Of a stretch of DNA of 64,000 nucleotides, positions 23,994-34,343 are shown one piece after another. Numbering within the stretch: the stretch's first letter is position 1; every line of letters starts with the position of its first letter. Below the pieces are notes generated by a model, which was not told where the DNA came from, did not search any database, and was given only the letters and a program-made list of their open reading frames with translations. Both the position numbers and the translations under genes were made by a program. This DNA comes from Pyxicephalus adspersus (lineage: Eukaryota > Chordata > Amphibia > Anura > Pyxicephalidae), in assembly GCF_032062135.1 (NCBI RefSeq), contig NC_092861.1, forward strand, positions 2,513,748 to 2,577,747, in the 5' to 3' direction.

Positions 23994-25207
23994 AATCATT
24001 GCTGAAAGAAGGGACTGAGGTGCTAAAATTAGGGTCACCTTGCACATGACGATCCCATACGTAATCCCCCCGTCCCTGCATTTTTGGTGTATTTAACAAT
24101 ACCAAGTTCTGATAAAGGCTGATCCCCTCGAATTCATAGGTGATTTGATGGTCAACAGACCGAGCAAAGCATTCTGCATTTTCAGCAGGAGACGGCCCTA
24201 AGATTTTGCTCTCTGTTTAAACAGCCACAGCCGCCTGGTCACCAATTTGTAGAAGCAGTCCAAAAGTAGAACTCGTAATACTTGTATGTATTTTCCCGTT
24301 AAAATATTTATCTTTTACATTTCAATCCGGTATTCTGCATATGCATCCTCCATTCTTGCTAACTAATTTATTTTACTATTCCTGATATATTGACCTAGAA
24401 AAGGACCAGCAAAAGGGTTTTTAAAAGGTATTCACATTAAAAAATCAATTTACACGTCAATAAACAAATATAAAAATTGCAAACATATACACAATGTTTC
24501 TTTTACAATCATTTTTTTTAAATCACTTTGTTGACTGACGCGTTTCGCACCTTATGCTTCATCAGGAGGAACGTCACATTTTTGTGTTTAGACATCTGGC
24601 TGCCTATAGAAGGAACGGTGAGATGTTCTCAGGAGAGTCCAAGGTGAAACGCTGCGCCTCTGACAGCTGATTTATTTTGTAACTTCTGTTTAAATTAGCA
24701 TGAGATGTATATATATTTTTTTTCCTCCTTCCTTTGCCCAAGTTGCGTTATTGACTCAAGCTGTTCCTGTACGGCTGCAGTGGACTCTTTGATTACATTA
24801 AACACGGGCCTTTGTTCTGCGCAGTATCCAAGCCGAGCGCCTTTTGTTCAGACGCTCCTTGGTGCTGCACTCTTCATAATGGGAACTGACAGATTGTTGC
24901 CTTTCCATTTCGGAATTATTTGCAGGCATAGCACTGTTTTAAAGGCGCAGCTCCTGGCATATCCAATGTATTAGCACACAGATTGTCTTATTTCCTTCTA
25001 GCCGTATCACATGGGGGTGAAAGGAGAGGCTTTTAAAGGGATGCCGCTTGCTGTGCTATTCTAAATTTTAATAGAGGTCCCCAAATAAACCAAATTAGAC
25101 CTGAGACACAAATTGCCTCTAGCAACCTTTGGAGAAAATAAAGCTTTAATGTTTATTAAAGGCCGGCGATGGTGCACATGGCTTCTGCATTCCCACTAAT
25201 GTCTATC

Positions 25208-25503
25208 GGGCAGCATGGTGGCTCAGGGGTTAGCACTCTGGCCTTTGCAGCGCTAGGTCCCAGGTTCGATCCCCAGCCAGGACACTATCTGCATGGAGGT
25301 TCTCCCCGTGTCTGCGTGTGTTTCCTCCCACATCCCAAAAACATGCAGTTAGGTTAATTGGCTTCTCCCTAACAATTGACCTTAGACTACATTAATGACA
25401 TTAGATTGTGAGCTCCTTTGAGGGACAGTGACACGACTATGGACTTTGTACAGCGCTGTGTAATATGATGGCGCTATATAAATACTGTATAATAATAATA
25501 AAA
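25208..25503 (+). mobile_element. V-SINE, essentially full length
   Basis: Head GGGCAGCATGGTGGCTCAGG with A-box-like sequence; B box GGTTCGATCCC at 25263. The conserved V-domain follows (GTGTTTCCTCCCACATCCCA, AAAACATGCAGTTAGGTTAA), then the tail TTTGTACAGCGCTGTGTAAT with GGCGCTATATAAATACTG and ATA repeats. The domain order is that of vertebrate V-SINEs. Confidence 0.9.
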
Positions 25504-25669
25504 AGTCTAGTAAATGCCCAATGGTTGGGTACCACTTTCAGATAGCTGTGAATTGGAAAATAATGTGATTTTCTGATGCAGGAACTGAACACCATTATTC
25601 TTTTATCATAACGGTTACCATTTACTAAAAGGTGTTCTGAAAAGCTTCCAATATCATTTGGTGTTGCTC

Positions 25670-27600
25670 AGGTGTATTTGACCTGCAACGGACCAGCACT
25701 TGACCTGCTTCAAGTGAGTTTTGCATGCTCATGTATGCGAATGCCAAACAGATTTGAAGCAAATGGTATTTAATGTACAGCGCTGTGTAATACGTTGGTG
25801 CTATAGAAATACTGAGAATGAGAAAGCAAAATGCATTTGAAGCAAACCATATCTGGCCAACTCATAAAGAATTATACTAATCTGTGAATGGAAGAGGCCA
25901 GCGTTTTATTTCCTGATCAGAAGGGAACATAGCAGTATTTGCAGTACAGCATTCTATATTATTACATGATCAATGGACCGGGCTGACAATAAAAATGTGC
26001 AAGCAGTTGTTCTGTAGTTTTCCAGATTGGGTTTAACCTCTGGGTTGCTGGAGCAGAACGTCCGTCTGTGAAGGATTTCACATGTTAATATCAATCTTGT
26101 CTTTGGATTCACCTCCCCTCAGTCTTTGCTGCCTTGTTTTTCAATTAGCTGCTATCTCAGACATCCCTATTGACATCAATCTTTATACCTAGGAGATTCT
26201 TCCCCGTCTCGCTTTTTCAGCATTCCAGCCAAGTCTGACTAATCTTTATTCCGAATCTATACGCCTGGTTCATAGTCGTCTCCTTGTGCTCCTTGCTGCT
26301 GGTTTTCAGGGTGCGATCATACCACACACGCGGATCTCAAGCATCGGGTCAGTTTGGTCTTATCGGACGGGAATGACTTTTGTTCTTCATCCGCTGAGCA
26401 TGCTTAATTTCCTATGCTAGATGTCGTTTATATCGTTCTCAGCTTTTATTACATTGAGGTCATAGGACAATATTTTATATTATTGCAGTGAAATCTGAAA
26501 CAATGTTTTATTTTATATCTATACAATGTTCAGATTTTATATAAGCAAGTGATTTATAGAATTATTGTTTTACATTATATTATATTGGGTGGGACCAGGC
26601 TGAAGTTTGTATATTGAACAACTTCTGAATCCCTGACCCGTGAATAGGGCATTGATGAAATCCTGGAGACAGATCTCCTGATACCAATCACACTAATTCA
26701 GAGTTTGCTGTAACTCCTGCCTTGCATGCAGCATTTTAGGATCATTTTGGTGCTTTGGGTATTTGTTTTGCTATCAAATCCCCTGAAGAAGCAGCTGTAT
26801 ATCTAGACAAAAACCTTTTTGTTTCGGGTAGATTGGAAGGGTTTGAACCTTCAGGTGTCTGGATTCCCAGGGGGACCGATTTACTTCCCAGAAATTTTGG
26901 GTGATTTACAAAACTGGAATAGAAGGAAACTTTGTGAGGAGTTCTGGTGTTATTTTGTTTTATGTTGAAGAGATTTCTGTTTACTTCCTGTTGCACCATT
27001 CTTTATCCAAAACAAAAAGTTTGTCTTTAATTTTGTATTTAATAAACCGTATTTAATGTACGGCGCTGTGTAATATGTTGGCGCTATAGAAATACTGTTT
27101 AATAATAACATTGTATGAGAAAGCAAAATGCATTTGAAGCAAACCATATGTGGCCAACACACAAGAATTATAATATTCTGTGAATGGAAAAGGCCAGCGT
27201 TTTAATTCCTGATCAGAAGGAAACTTTGTGAGGAGTTCTGGTGTCATTTTATTTTAGGCTGGAGAGATTTCTGTTTACTTCCTGTTGCTTTAAAACTGTT
27301 CTTTATCCAAAACAAAAAAGTTTGTCTTTAGTTATACTTTAATGCCGTATTTAATAAAAGATGGAAGTCTGGCACATTGCTTGCATAAACTTCTGTTTTG
27401 TGCTGATTTTAGGCAGAACTAAATTTTTCTGGTCCGGTTACACTTTATTTAACAGGATTTATATAGCGCCAACATATTATGCAGCGCTGTACATTAAATA
27501 CTGTTTGCTTAAAATAGGTTTGGCATTCTCATACAAGAGCATGCAAAACTTACTTGCAGGTCAGGTACTGGTCCATTGCAGGTCAAATACACGTTGGGGT
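25670..27600. repeat. Mosaic of direct and inverted segmental duplications
   Basis: 25670-25790 is inverted at 27477-27597 (TTTTGCATGCTCATGTATG versus the complement of CATACAAGAGCATGCAAAA). 25765-25925 is repeated directly at 27045-27230 (AAGCAAAATGCATTTGAAGC, GGCCAGCGTTTTA). 26925-27050 is repeated directly at 27222-27357 (GAAACTTTGTGAGGAGTTCT, GAGATTTCTGTTTACTTCCT). LINE tails sit at several joins (25775, 27050, 27450). Confidence 0.85.
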
Positions 27601-27710
27601 TACAAATGACAGACAGATACAGACAGTGATACAGGAGGAGGAGAGGACACTGACCCTAAGAGCTTACAATCCAAAGGTGGGGGAAATATCACACAATAGG
27701 AGGGGGGAAG
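27448..27710 (-). repeat. L2-like LINE 3' tail, split by a duplicated block
   Basis: AACAGGATTTATATAGCGCC at 27450. After an inserted or duplicated segment, TACAAATGACAGACAGATAC, AGGAGGAGGAGAGGACACTG and AAGAGCTTACAATCC continue the LINE 3' UTR. Confidence 0.75.
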
Positions 27711-28172
27711 TAGATGGTGCCATTTTAGCTTCTCTTGCTGCACATGTGATTGACTATAATTCCAGCCATTTATAAGCTTCAAAAGTTGGATCTGAGCTCA
27801 CTGGTAATGTGTGAGTGTCATCTCCAGAGACTTTGTGAGAATCCTTGCAATCAGTAAGTTTAGTTCCATATTGTTCCAATGGGTTCCAATTGGTTCCATA
27901 TTGTTTGTTAACAGATAGTGAGATATTGAGGGCTATATAGCATATAGCTGGGATTGAGGTTTGAGAATAATAGAGGGACTGGAAATCTTAAACTTTAATA
28001 AATCTTTTCTCCTTGGTGCTGAATACCTTTGAAGTCATTTGGGAAATATGGAATATCAAAGTTAAGATTCTGGTTTCTTTTCTGGTCGATTATTATTACA
28101 GAAAGGGACAAAAATCCCTCCTATCTGTCTGATGGTCCCTTCCTATTGTGTGATACGTCCCCCATCTCCTAT

Positions 28173-28740
28173 ATCAGGGGTGTCAAAGTCAAATACACGC
28201 AATTAAAAACTTAGACCAAACTTTAAATTTATTGAAAAAACAATGAATCTCAATAAGAAGAAACAGGAAGACATGAGAAGAGCATGCAGTAATATGCGGT
28301 GGATTGATCTATATAATAATAATAACCATAATTTAGATTATTCCCCTGCATATTACTGCATGCTCTTCTCATGTGTTCTTGTTTCTTCTGATTGAGATTC
28401 ATTGTTTTACTTGGCCAAAGAATGCAATGTGAAATCAAATGAATTGCTACATTTATTTGGTTTCACATTGCATTCTCTGGCACAGTAAAACAACTAATAT
28501 AGTAATAGCTCTATGATAATTCCCGATAATAATAATCCTGATTATTGAATTTACCTGTCAGTATAATATCCGTGGGGTCCATGCATAGGCTGCTGTTCAA
28601 TAGACACGAGTGATTCCCCTACTACAATTCCCGGCATCACTTGCGTTTATAAAATGCGGGGCCACGCATGGGCAGAGAGGCCGCTGGTCTATAGACGCGT
28701 GTGATGCCGGGAATAGTAGTAGCGGCATTGTACTCGCTTC
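28173..28740 (+). mobile_element. hAT-type element fragments containing fold-backs
   Basis: CAGGGGTGTCAAAGTCAAAT at 28176 is a typical hAT terminus. It contains the inverted repeat 28234-28412. A second internal palindrome lies at 28619-28735 (ACAATTCCCGGCATCACTTG versus GTGATGCCGGGAATAGTAGT); the same sequence recurs at 30955-31065. Confidence 0.6.
28234..28412. repeat. Inverted repeat, arms about 66 bp
   Basis: Left arm 28234-28300, right arm 28347-28412. AACAATGAATCTCAATAAGA pairs with TCTGATTGAGATTCATTGTT, and GAGAAGAGCATGCAGTAATA with TATTACTGCATGCTCTTCTC. A second, smaller hairpin follows (AGAATGCAATGTGAAA with TTTCACATTGCATTCT). Confidence 0.9.
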
Positions 28741-28745
28741 TATGG

Positions 28746-28853
28746 AGGGCTGTTTTTGGGTGCATACTGAACAGTTGGTTCACAATACAGGGATTGCTAC
28801 CCGCCAAACGTTTCTTCCCACCCAACCTAAATACATTTCTGGGTTGAGCACTG
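28746..28853 (-). mobile_element. 166-bp CAGTG-family element, left-truncated
   Basis: TTCACAATACAGGGATTGCT, then TTTCTTCCCACCCAACC and TTTCTGGGTTGAGCACTG. Confidence 0.75.
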
Positions 28854-28949
28854 CTATCCATCATTGGTACTTTACTCTTAGGCCCACACAGATGATCAAA
28901 AGTGGGCCACAGTGTTATCCGGGTGTCTTACTGACTTTTTTGCTGAATG

Positions 28950-30470
28950 AAGCATAGAAAGGTCTGCGATTGGAGGAGAGCTGGACATGTGACTTTTAAA
29001 GATTATATGGTTAGGCTCTCCTCCAATCATACTTTAGCCAAATTGTGGTTATAGGGTAAAGCTGTCAGGTTTTGGCTTTTTTGGGGATCTGCATCTCTGC
29101 ACACACATTCATGCAGTAATACGGGTGGAAAATTTGCAGGACTTCACATGCACGGTATAAGATAAAAGATTGCTGGAGCCTGCTTTTGTTGGGCTTCCTT
29201 TTGCAATGCTAGTTTTCTGGCTGTCATTCAGAAACTTTAACTTCACCGCTGTCGCTCGCTCGCCCAGAGCCACTTTACAGATCAGAAAATTGACAGCGAT
29301 TTCCAGAATGAAGGGAAACGTCATCCTATAGCACTTTCAGAAGAAGGTCTACAATGGCATACCTCTCTCTTAACAGATTCACTTTGAGTTGTAATATATA
29401 TTGGGCTTGTAGGTGTAGGTGTAACTTTTCAAGGCAAACACATCTCCTCATATATATATAGCAACTTGCAGACCCTCTGCTAGTCCCAAACGTTGCAATG
29501 TTCTAATCCTTATTGGTAATAGTAAAGCTTTCCTACCCTCTATGCCTAATGCACATTTTGTTGCACAGCGCTGCAGCCCATCAGAATGATGAGAAAGTAA
29601 CTGGGTCTGGGAAGACAGTGGGTTGTATAAGCGAGTCAGAATTTTACTCTTATCCAATCTTTATTACCCTTGCTAAGTGACGTGAAGTATGCAGATCAGG
29701 TTTTGTGGCACGGTCTCCTCATCGTCATCAAGACACGTTTCTTACCCCATCTTTCCTCTTTAAGATTCATTCTCTGACTGTGGTGCTGAATGGGCCCCCA
29801 TCTTGTCCTTGGCGAGACAATGAGATTCCTAATGTGACTATTGTGAGCAGGCAGAGCTAAATTTAAGCCGCTGTCACTGTATAATAGGCCGGCCAGAGGA
29901 TGTCTTCATTACAATTTTTGCTGGGAGGATGTCGAGCTTTTCTTCCTTCCTTGCTTTTTAGTTCTTTTATTTCCTCGTTTCGCTTTGATTCTCCATGCAC
30001 TCTTTTTATTTTAATAGTCTTGGTTTTTTGGCTAAGTTAGAATGCAGAATGTTGTACTGCAGAAACAAAATAGACATTTAAGGTAAGATATTAGGGTTGA
30101 CTTTGATTACTCAGACTGAAGCCAGCAAAAGACGTGATCTTCATGTGATCCTGCCAGCATACATATATGCAGCTAACCCCTTTATATAGGTGGCGTGTAT
30201 ACAAAAGGCCGAGCTCTTTGCAATTGGGCAAAATGACACTGGACAATAGGGACATACTGGAGCTTTTTATCCCCCATTCCTTTTTCTTACAGGGTCAGTA
30301 GGAAACTGGCCATGACCATGGAGACAAAATAAGTTCTACTTTAAACTTTTCAAATATTTTGCTGATTTATTTATTAATTTTGCATTTTCCTTTTTTTAGG
30401 TTCAGGTACTACTAAGCCTTGCTGACTTAAACGTTTTTGTTCATTCACCAAGGCTGTCACCTTCATTTTA
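28950..30470. other. Non-coding, no recognised gene
   Basis: No exon signature or named repeat seen. Confidence 0.4.
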
Positions 30471-30480
30471 CTCTGAATGC

Positions 30481-30625
30481 TCTAAGGTTATTAGTGGTGT
30501 ACCCCAGGGTTCCGTGTTGGGACCTTTACTGTTTAACCTCTGACCGTTTGGGATTAAAAGTACCATTTCTGTGTTTGCAGATGACACCAAACTATGTAAT
30601 GGAAGTATAACTACTCAGGCCGCTG
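30481..30625 (+). pseudogene. Non-LTR retrotransposon reverse-transcriptase fragment
   Basis: Translation gives VISGVPQGSVLGPLLFNL, then a stop, then FADDTKLCNG. GVPQGSVLGPLLF and the (F/Y)ADD box are the catalytic RT motifs of LINEs in the CR1/L2/Rex1 range. The segment between the two motifs is shortened and no flanking ORF survives, so it is a dead fragment. Confidence 0.88.
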
Positions 30626-30871
30626 CCAGAAAAAAGCGCAGCAGACCCCTCATGGCTGAGAACGTGGACCCGGGCAACACAGACAGCAACGCAATGGTAG
30701 GCTTCACTGGAAACGGACCCCCACTACCCGCTTGTACAGTCCAAATACAGAGTCCTAGAATCGTTTAATAAGGGGACATTGCCACCAAATGTGGTACATA
30801 GTACCTGCTTCCACTCCACACTGCCAGCAGTGGTTCGTAATATCAGGAACATTCTATGTAATACAGTAGGG

Positions 30872-31110
30872 CAGGGATGTCCTTTTTTTTTTTGGCCCCC
30901 GAAGGAATCCTAAATATGAATTGCAGCTGGCCCGCCGCTGCATTGAAACAGTCCCACTACTACAATTCCCAGCATCACTCACCTCTATAGACCAGCGGGC
31001 TCTCTGCCTATGCGTGGCCCCGCATTAGACTGTTTTATAGACACAAATAATGCCGGGAATTTTAGTAGCAGGTCTATTTCAATGAAGAGGGAGTTCCAGC
31101 GGCCGACCAC
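30872..31110 (+). mobile_element. hAT-type repeat fragment
   Basis: CAGGGATGTCC terminus near 30873, then GGCCCCCGAAGG. An interior palindromic pair (CTACAATTCCCAGCATCACT and AATGCCGGGAATTTTAGTAG) matches 28619-28735. Confidence 0.55.
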
Positions 31111-32670
31111 TCATAAGATTTAGCTCCGCAATGGCCGCCTCTGGCATTTCCAGTACTCCCCTCAGCTTTCCCTTGCTACTCCAAGGCATGGACTGGAATG
31201 GTTGGATTTTCACAGAAGAATATTGTTATTATTATTGTTAGCCTGTGCAAAAAGGTTACCATTGTAATATAACTCAAAGCTACAGAGGAAGAGGCATAAG
31301 ATTTTTCTTAAATAAATTTAAAATACATTGTTTATGCCTCTTTCCCTATTATAAGCTTGTTTCAGATTGAATGTGAAGCAAAACCTCTTTGTTTCCATAT
31401 GAAAAGGTTTTATATCTAATGAGAAGAAAAAAATTCCTCCATTTTTTCAAAAAATTTCAAGGTTGGCCCGCAACTTTGTCTGAGTTTTTAATTTTGGTAT
31501 TTGGTATTTCATAAACTTTTCTCCTGAGTATTACTTGCCAAATTGGCTTTATGAGTGTAAAAATGACCATGCTGTTATAAAGTAAGGAGGAGGACGAGGA
31601 TTGGATTATTATTGAGTATATTTGAGCTGGGTAGGCGGGGGCCCTCTAATCATTAAACCCCATCACAGAATCTCTGAGCTTAAAGTAGGAAAGCCATCTA
31701 CCTGGCCCGATCAGCAGGTCTTCCGAAAAAATATTTCAGGGGACCTTCCATTAGGTTCATTTTCTTAATACATTGTCTTCTGTCCTATATGTCATGACCA
31801 AGCCATATATAAAAAAAATGTCCGCCTATGTATTAATAAGAAATGTTTGGATAATAGAGGAGAGCAGAAATCACCTCAAGCACACCATCATAGGAATCTT
31901 TATTTTCAGACTAATGACGGACCAAGGAGACTTCCAAATCATTCACTTAGTTAAAATAAAGATCCTTATCCCCATGTTGTGAGAATTGAGCTTTAATCTC
32001 TTGCCCTGTGCTAAGTGATATTAATTGGTATTTACAATGAAAAAATGAAAGGTGGCAAACATGGGAGAGAGGAAAGCGATGTCCCCAGAAGTGATAAGTT
32101 TATGTATACAGCGTTTATCTCCATTCCCTTTGCTGTCTAATACAGTTTGCTTATTGTGTGAACTGTTTTCTCTTCTCCTTTCCCTTGCAAAGCAATTATC
32201 GAGCCCTCATTAATCAGACCAAGCTGCATGTATACAATGTACCTGACAAGAGCCCATACACACTCATTTTTCATAATAAAGAACTCATCAGTTTGGGGGC
32301 CGGTGCAAGCTTTGTATGTAGTCCCGTTATACTTTGCTCAAGCACGGATCTTAATCACACAAACGGCGAATTACCAATGGAAATAAACTTATCCTGAGCA
32401 CATTGCTTTATTCTTAGTGATGTGGGGTCATTATTATTCTCATTTGAGATTCACTATCAACCATTCTCCCAACTGCTTCCATTTAACTGTATGGGAGACC
32501 CTTATTGGGTGCGCAGGTAGCCTCCACTTTGGGCGCACAATTGCATTAACATTTGCGGCACAGTTCCTGGAAGCCACATGTTGCTTCTGGTCCTGGAAGC
32601 CACATGTTGCTTCTGGTCCTGGAGTTGCTTTTACTGCTCCGGAAGACAAAATGCCCTGCAAAAGCAATGG
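31110..32670. other. Non-coding; one short direct repeat
   Basis: 32567-32620 holds two direct copies of a 26-bp unit (CTGGAAGCCACATGTTGCTT + CTGGTC). Otherwise nothing recognised. Confidence 0.5.
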
Positions 32671-32675
32671 CAATG

Positions 32676-32842
32676 CAGTGCTCAGCCCAGAAATTTTTTT
32701 AAGCCGGGTGGGAAGAAATTGTAGGTTGGTGGCAGCCCCTGTATTGTGACCAAACTCTTTAGTAACCACCCAAAAACAGCCGGGTGGGTGCTGAAAAGTG
32801 CCGGGTGGTGCACCCAGCTAAAACGGCCTGGGGAGAACCCTG
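32676..32842 (+). mobile_element. 166-bp CAGTG-family element, full length
   Basis: CAGTGCTCAGCCCAGAAATT...AAAGTGCCGGGTGGTGCACC...GGGGAGAACCCTG, 167 bp. Flanks CAATG/CATTG differ at one base from a 5-bp target duplication, and extend as an inverted repeat (TGGCAATG / CATTGCCA). Confidence 0.85.
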
Positions 32843-33474
32843 CATTGCCACTTCTGTGCTCATAGTATCAGTTAGCTATGTGCCTGTGAGTGGATAACTG
32901 TGCAGCTTTCAACCAAGGGTTTAAATGGGACCATGAGCTTTCACCCAGATTTACACATTATTCTAAGCCGATTCAGTTTGAAAAAGGTGTAAATCACGCG
33001 TGAAAATTGCTTGAATCTTGTGTGAAACGTTGAAACAATTCTGCAGGAACCCTCCGCATTCTTTTCCTTTATGTATTGTAATTCGAAGCAGATGCTGCCC
33101 ATCACTTGTGTATCACACTGCTGCTACATTTGTGGTTATACTAAAGCAGAGAATTGAAGATTTCAATCATTACTCTTATTTTCCTATTTGTAAAATTCCA
33201 CAGAAATCATAGAACATGTTACAATAAACATAATACAGGCTGTGCTGAGTAAATGAAACATACGTTGTCCAGTCACTAATAATACATCCGTATTCATGTC
33301 ATTCACAAACAACATATGGTCACATTTGTAGACACCTAACCGTCCAACCTTTATCGGCTTTTTGCACCTCCCATTTTAGATCCATGGACATTGTTCTGGA
33401 ATTGGCCTCTACTCTTCTGGTGAATATTTGGGATGTATTTGTAGGAATTTGTACCTTTTGTTATGGGTGTTCAG

Positions 33475-33692
33475 GTACCCTCACTACTCACCCACCATTC
33501 CATATCCCCTCCTATTGTTTACCTCCCCCCAGACCTCTTAGATTGTAAGCTCTTCTGGTCAGGGTCCTCTCCTCCTCCTGTGTCACTGTCTGTATCTGTC
33601 ATTTGCAACCCCTATTTAATGTACAGCGCTGCGTAATATGTTGGCTGCGTAATATGTTGGCGCTATATAAATCCTGTTCGTAGTAATAATAA
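33475..33692 (+). repeat. L2-like LINE 3' tail
   Basis: CACCATTCCATATCCCCTCC, TTAGATTGTAAGCTCTTCTG, CAGCGCTGCGTAATATGTTG. The piece GCTGCGTAATATGTTG is duplicated within the tail. Ends about 180 bp before the first HMBOX1 coding exon. Confidence 0.85.
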
Positions 33693-33869
33693 TGTTACAT
33701 TTTGTATAATCCCCTGAAGGTTGAATGTTTGGTGAAGGGGTTATCCTTTGCTAAAGTTTCCATTGATAGTTTCTTTTAATACCTGTATCCTTTATATCTG
33801 TATACATTTTCTTTATTGTGATCCTAGTACTTGTGATTAATTATCTTTCTTTTCTTTCTCTATCTGCAG

Positions 33870-34343
33870 TCTGCCAGAAACCATGTCACATTACACAGAT
33901 GAACCCAGATTCACCATAGAGCAGATAGACCTGCTGCAGCGTCTGCGACGCACGGGAATGACCAAACATGAAATCCTGCACGCGCTGGAGACGTTGGACC
34001 GCCTGGACCAAGAACACAGCGACAAATTTGGAAGGAGGTCCAACTATGGAAGCAGCACTTATAACAGCACCAACAATGTCCCCGCCTCTTCTTCCACTGC
34101 CACCGCTTCTACACAGACCCTCCATTGCGGCATGTCCCCATCGCCCAGCAATAGCTGCGACACCTCTCCGCAACCTTGCACTACCAACCAGAACGGGAGA
34201 GAGAGCAATGAGAGGATCCCAACATCCAATGGCAAGATGTCTCCAACACGGTATCACGCCAATAGCATCGGACCAAGGTCGTATAGCTTCGAGGCATCGG
34301 AGGAGGATCTAGATGTGGATGACAAGGTGGAAGAGTTGATGAG
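33870..34343 (+). CDS. HMBOX1: HMBOX1 first recognised coding exon (residues 1-154)
   Basis: The exon follows a pyrimidine-rich acceptor ending TATCTGCAG at 33869 and ends before GTGAGC at 34344. It starts in frame as ..LPET then MSHYTDEPRFTIEQIDLL. The first 50 residues form the HNF1-like N-terminal segment (EQIDLLQRLRRTGMTKHEIL). A long Ser/Thr/Asn/Pro-rich linker follows, then the conserved ASEEDLDVDDKVEELMR. The last codon (AG|G, Arg154) is split with the next exon. Compared with mammals as recalled, a Tyr in the serine-rich linker (SPSPSNSY) is Cys here and the linker is one residue shorter. The ATG at 33883 has the context ACCATG. Confidence 0.96.

Noticed and set aside
25208..25280. 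tRNA gene
   Set aside because: The B box GGTTCGATCCC is present, but there is no cloverleaf and the V-domain and LINE tail follow, so it is a SINE head.
33886..34312. ORFs in other frames across the first HMBOX1 exon
   Set aside because: Shadows of the conserved exon; only the + frame starting MSHYTDEP matches a known protein.
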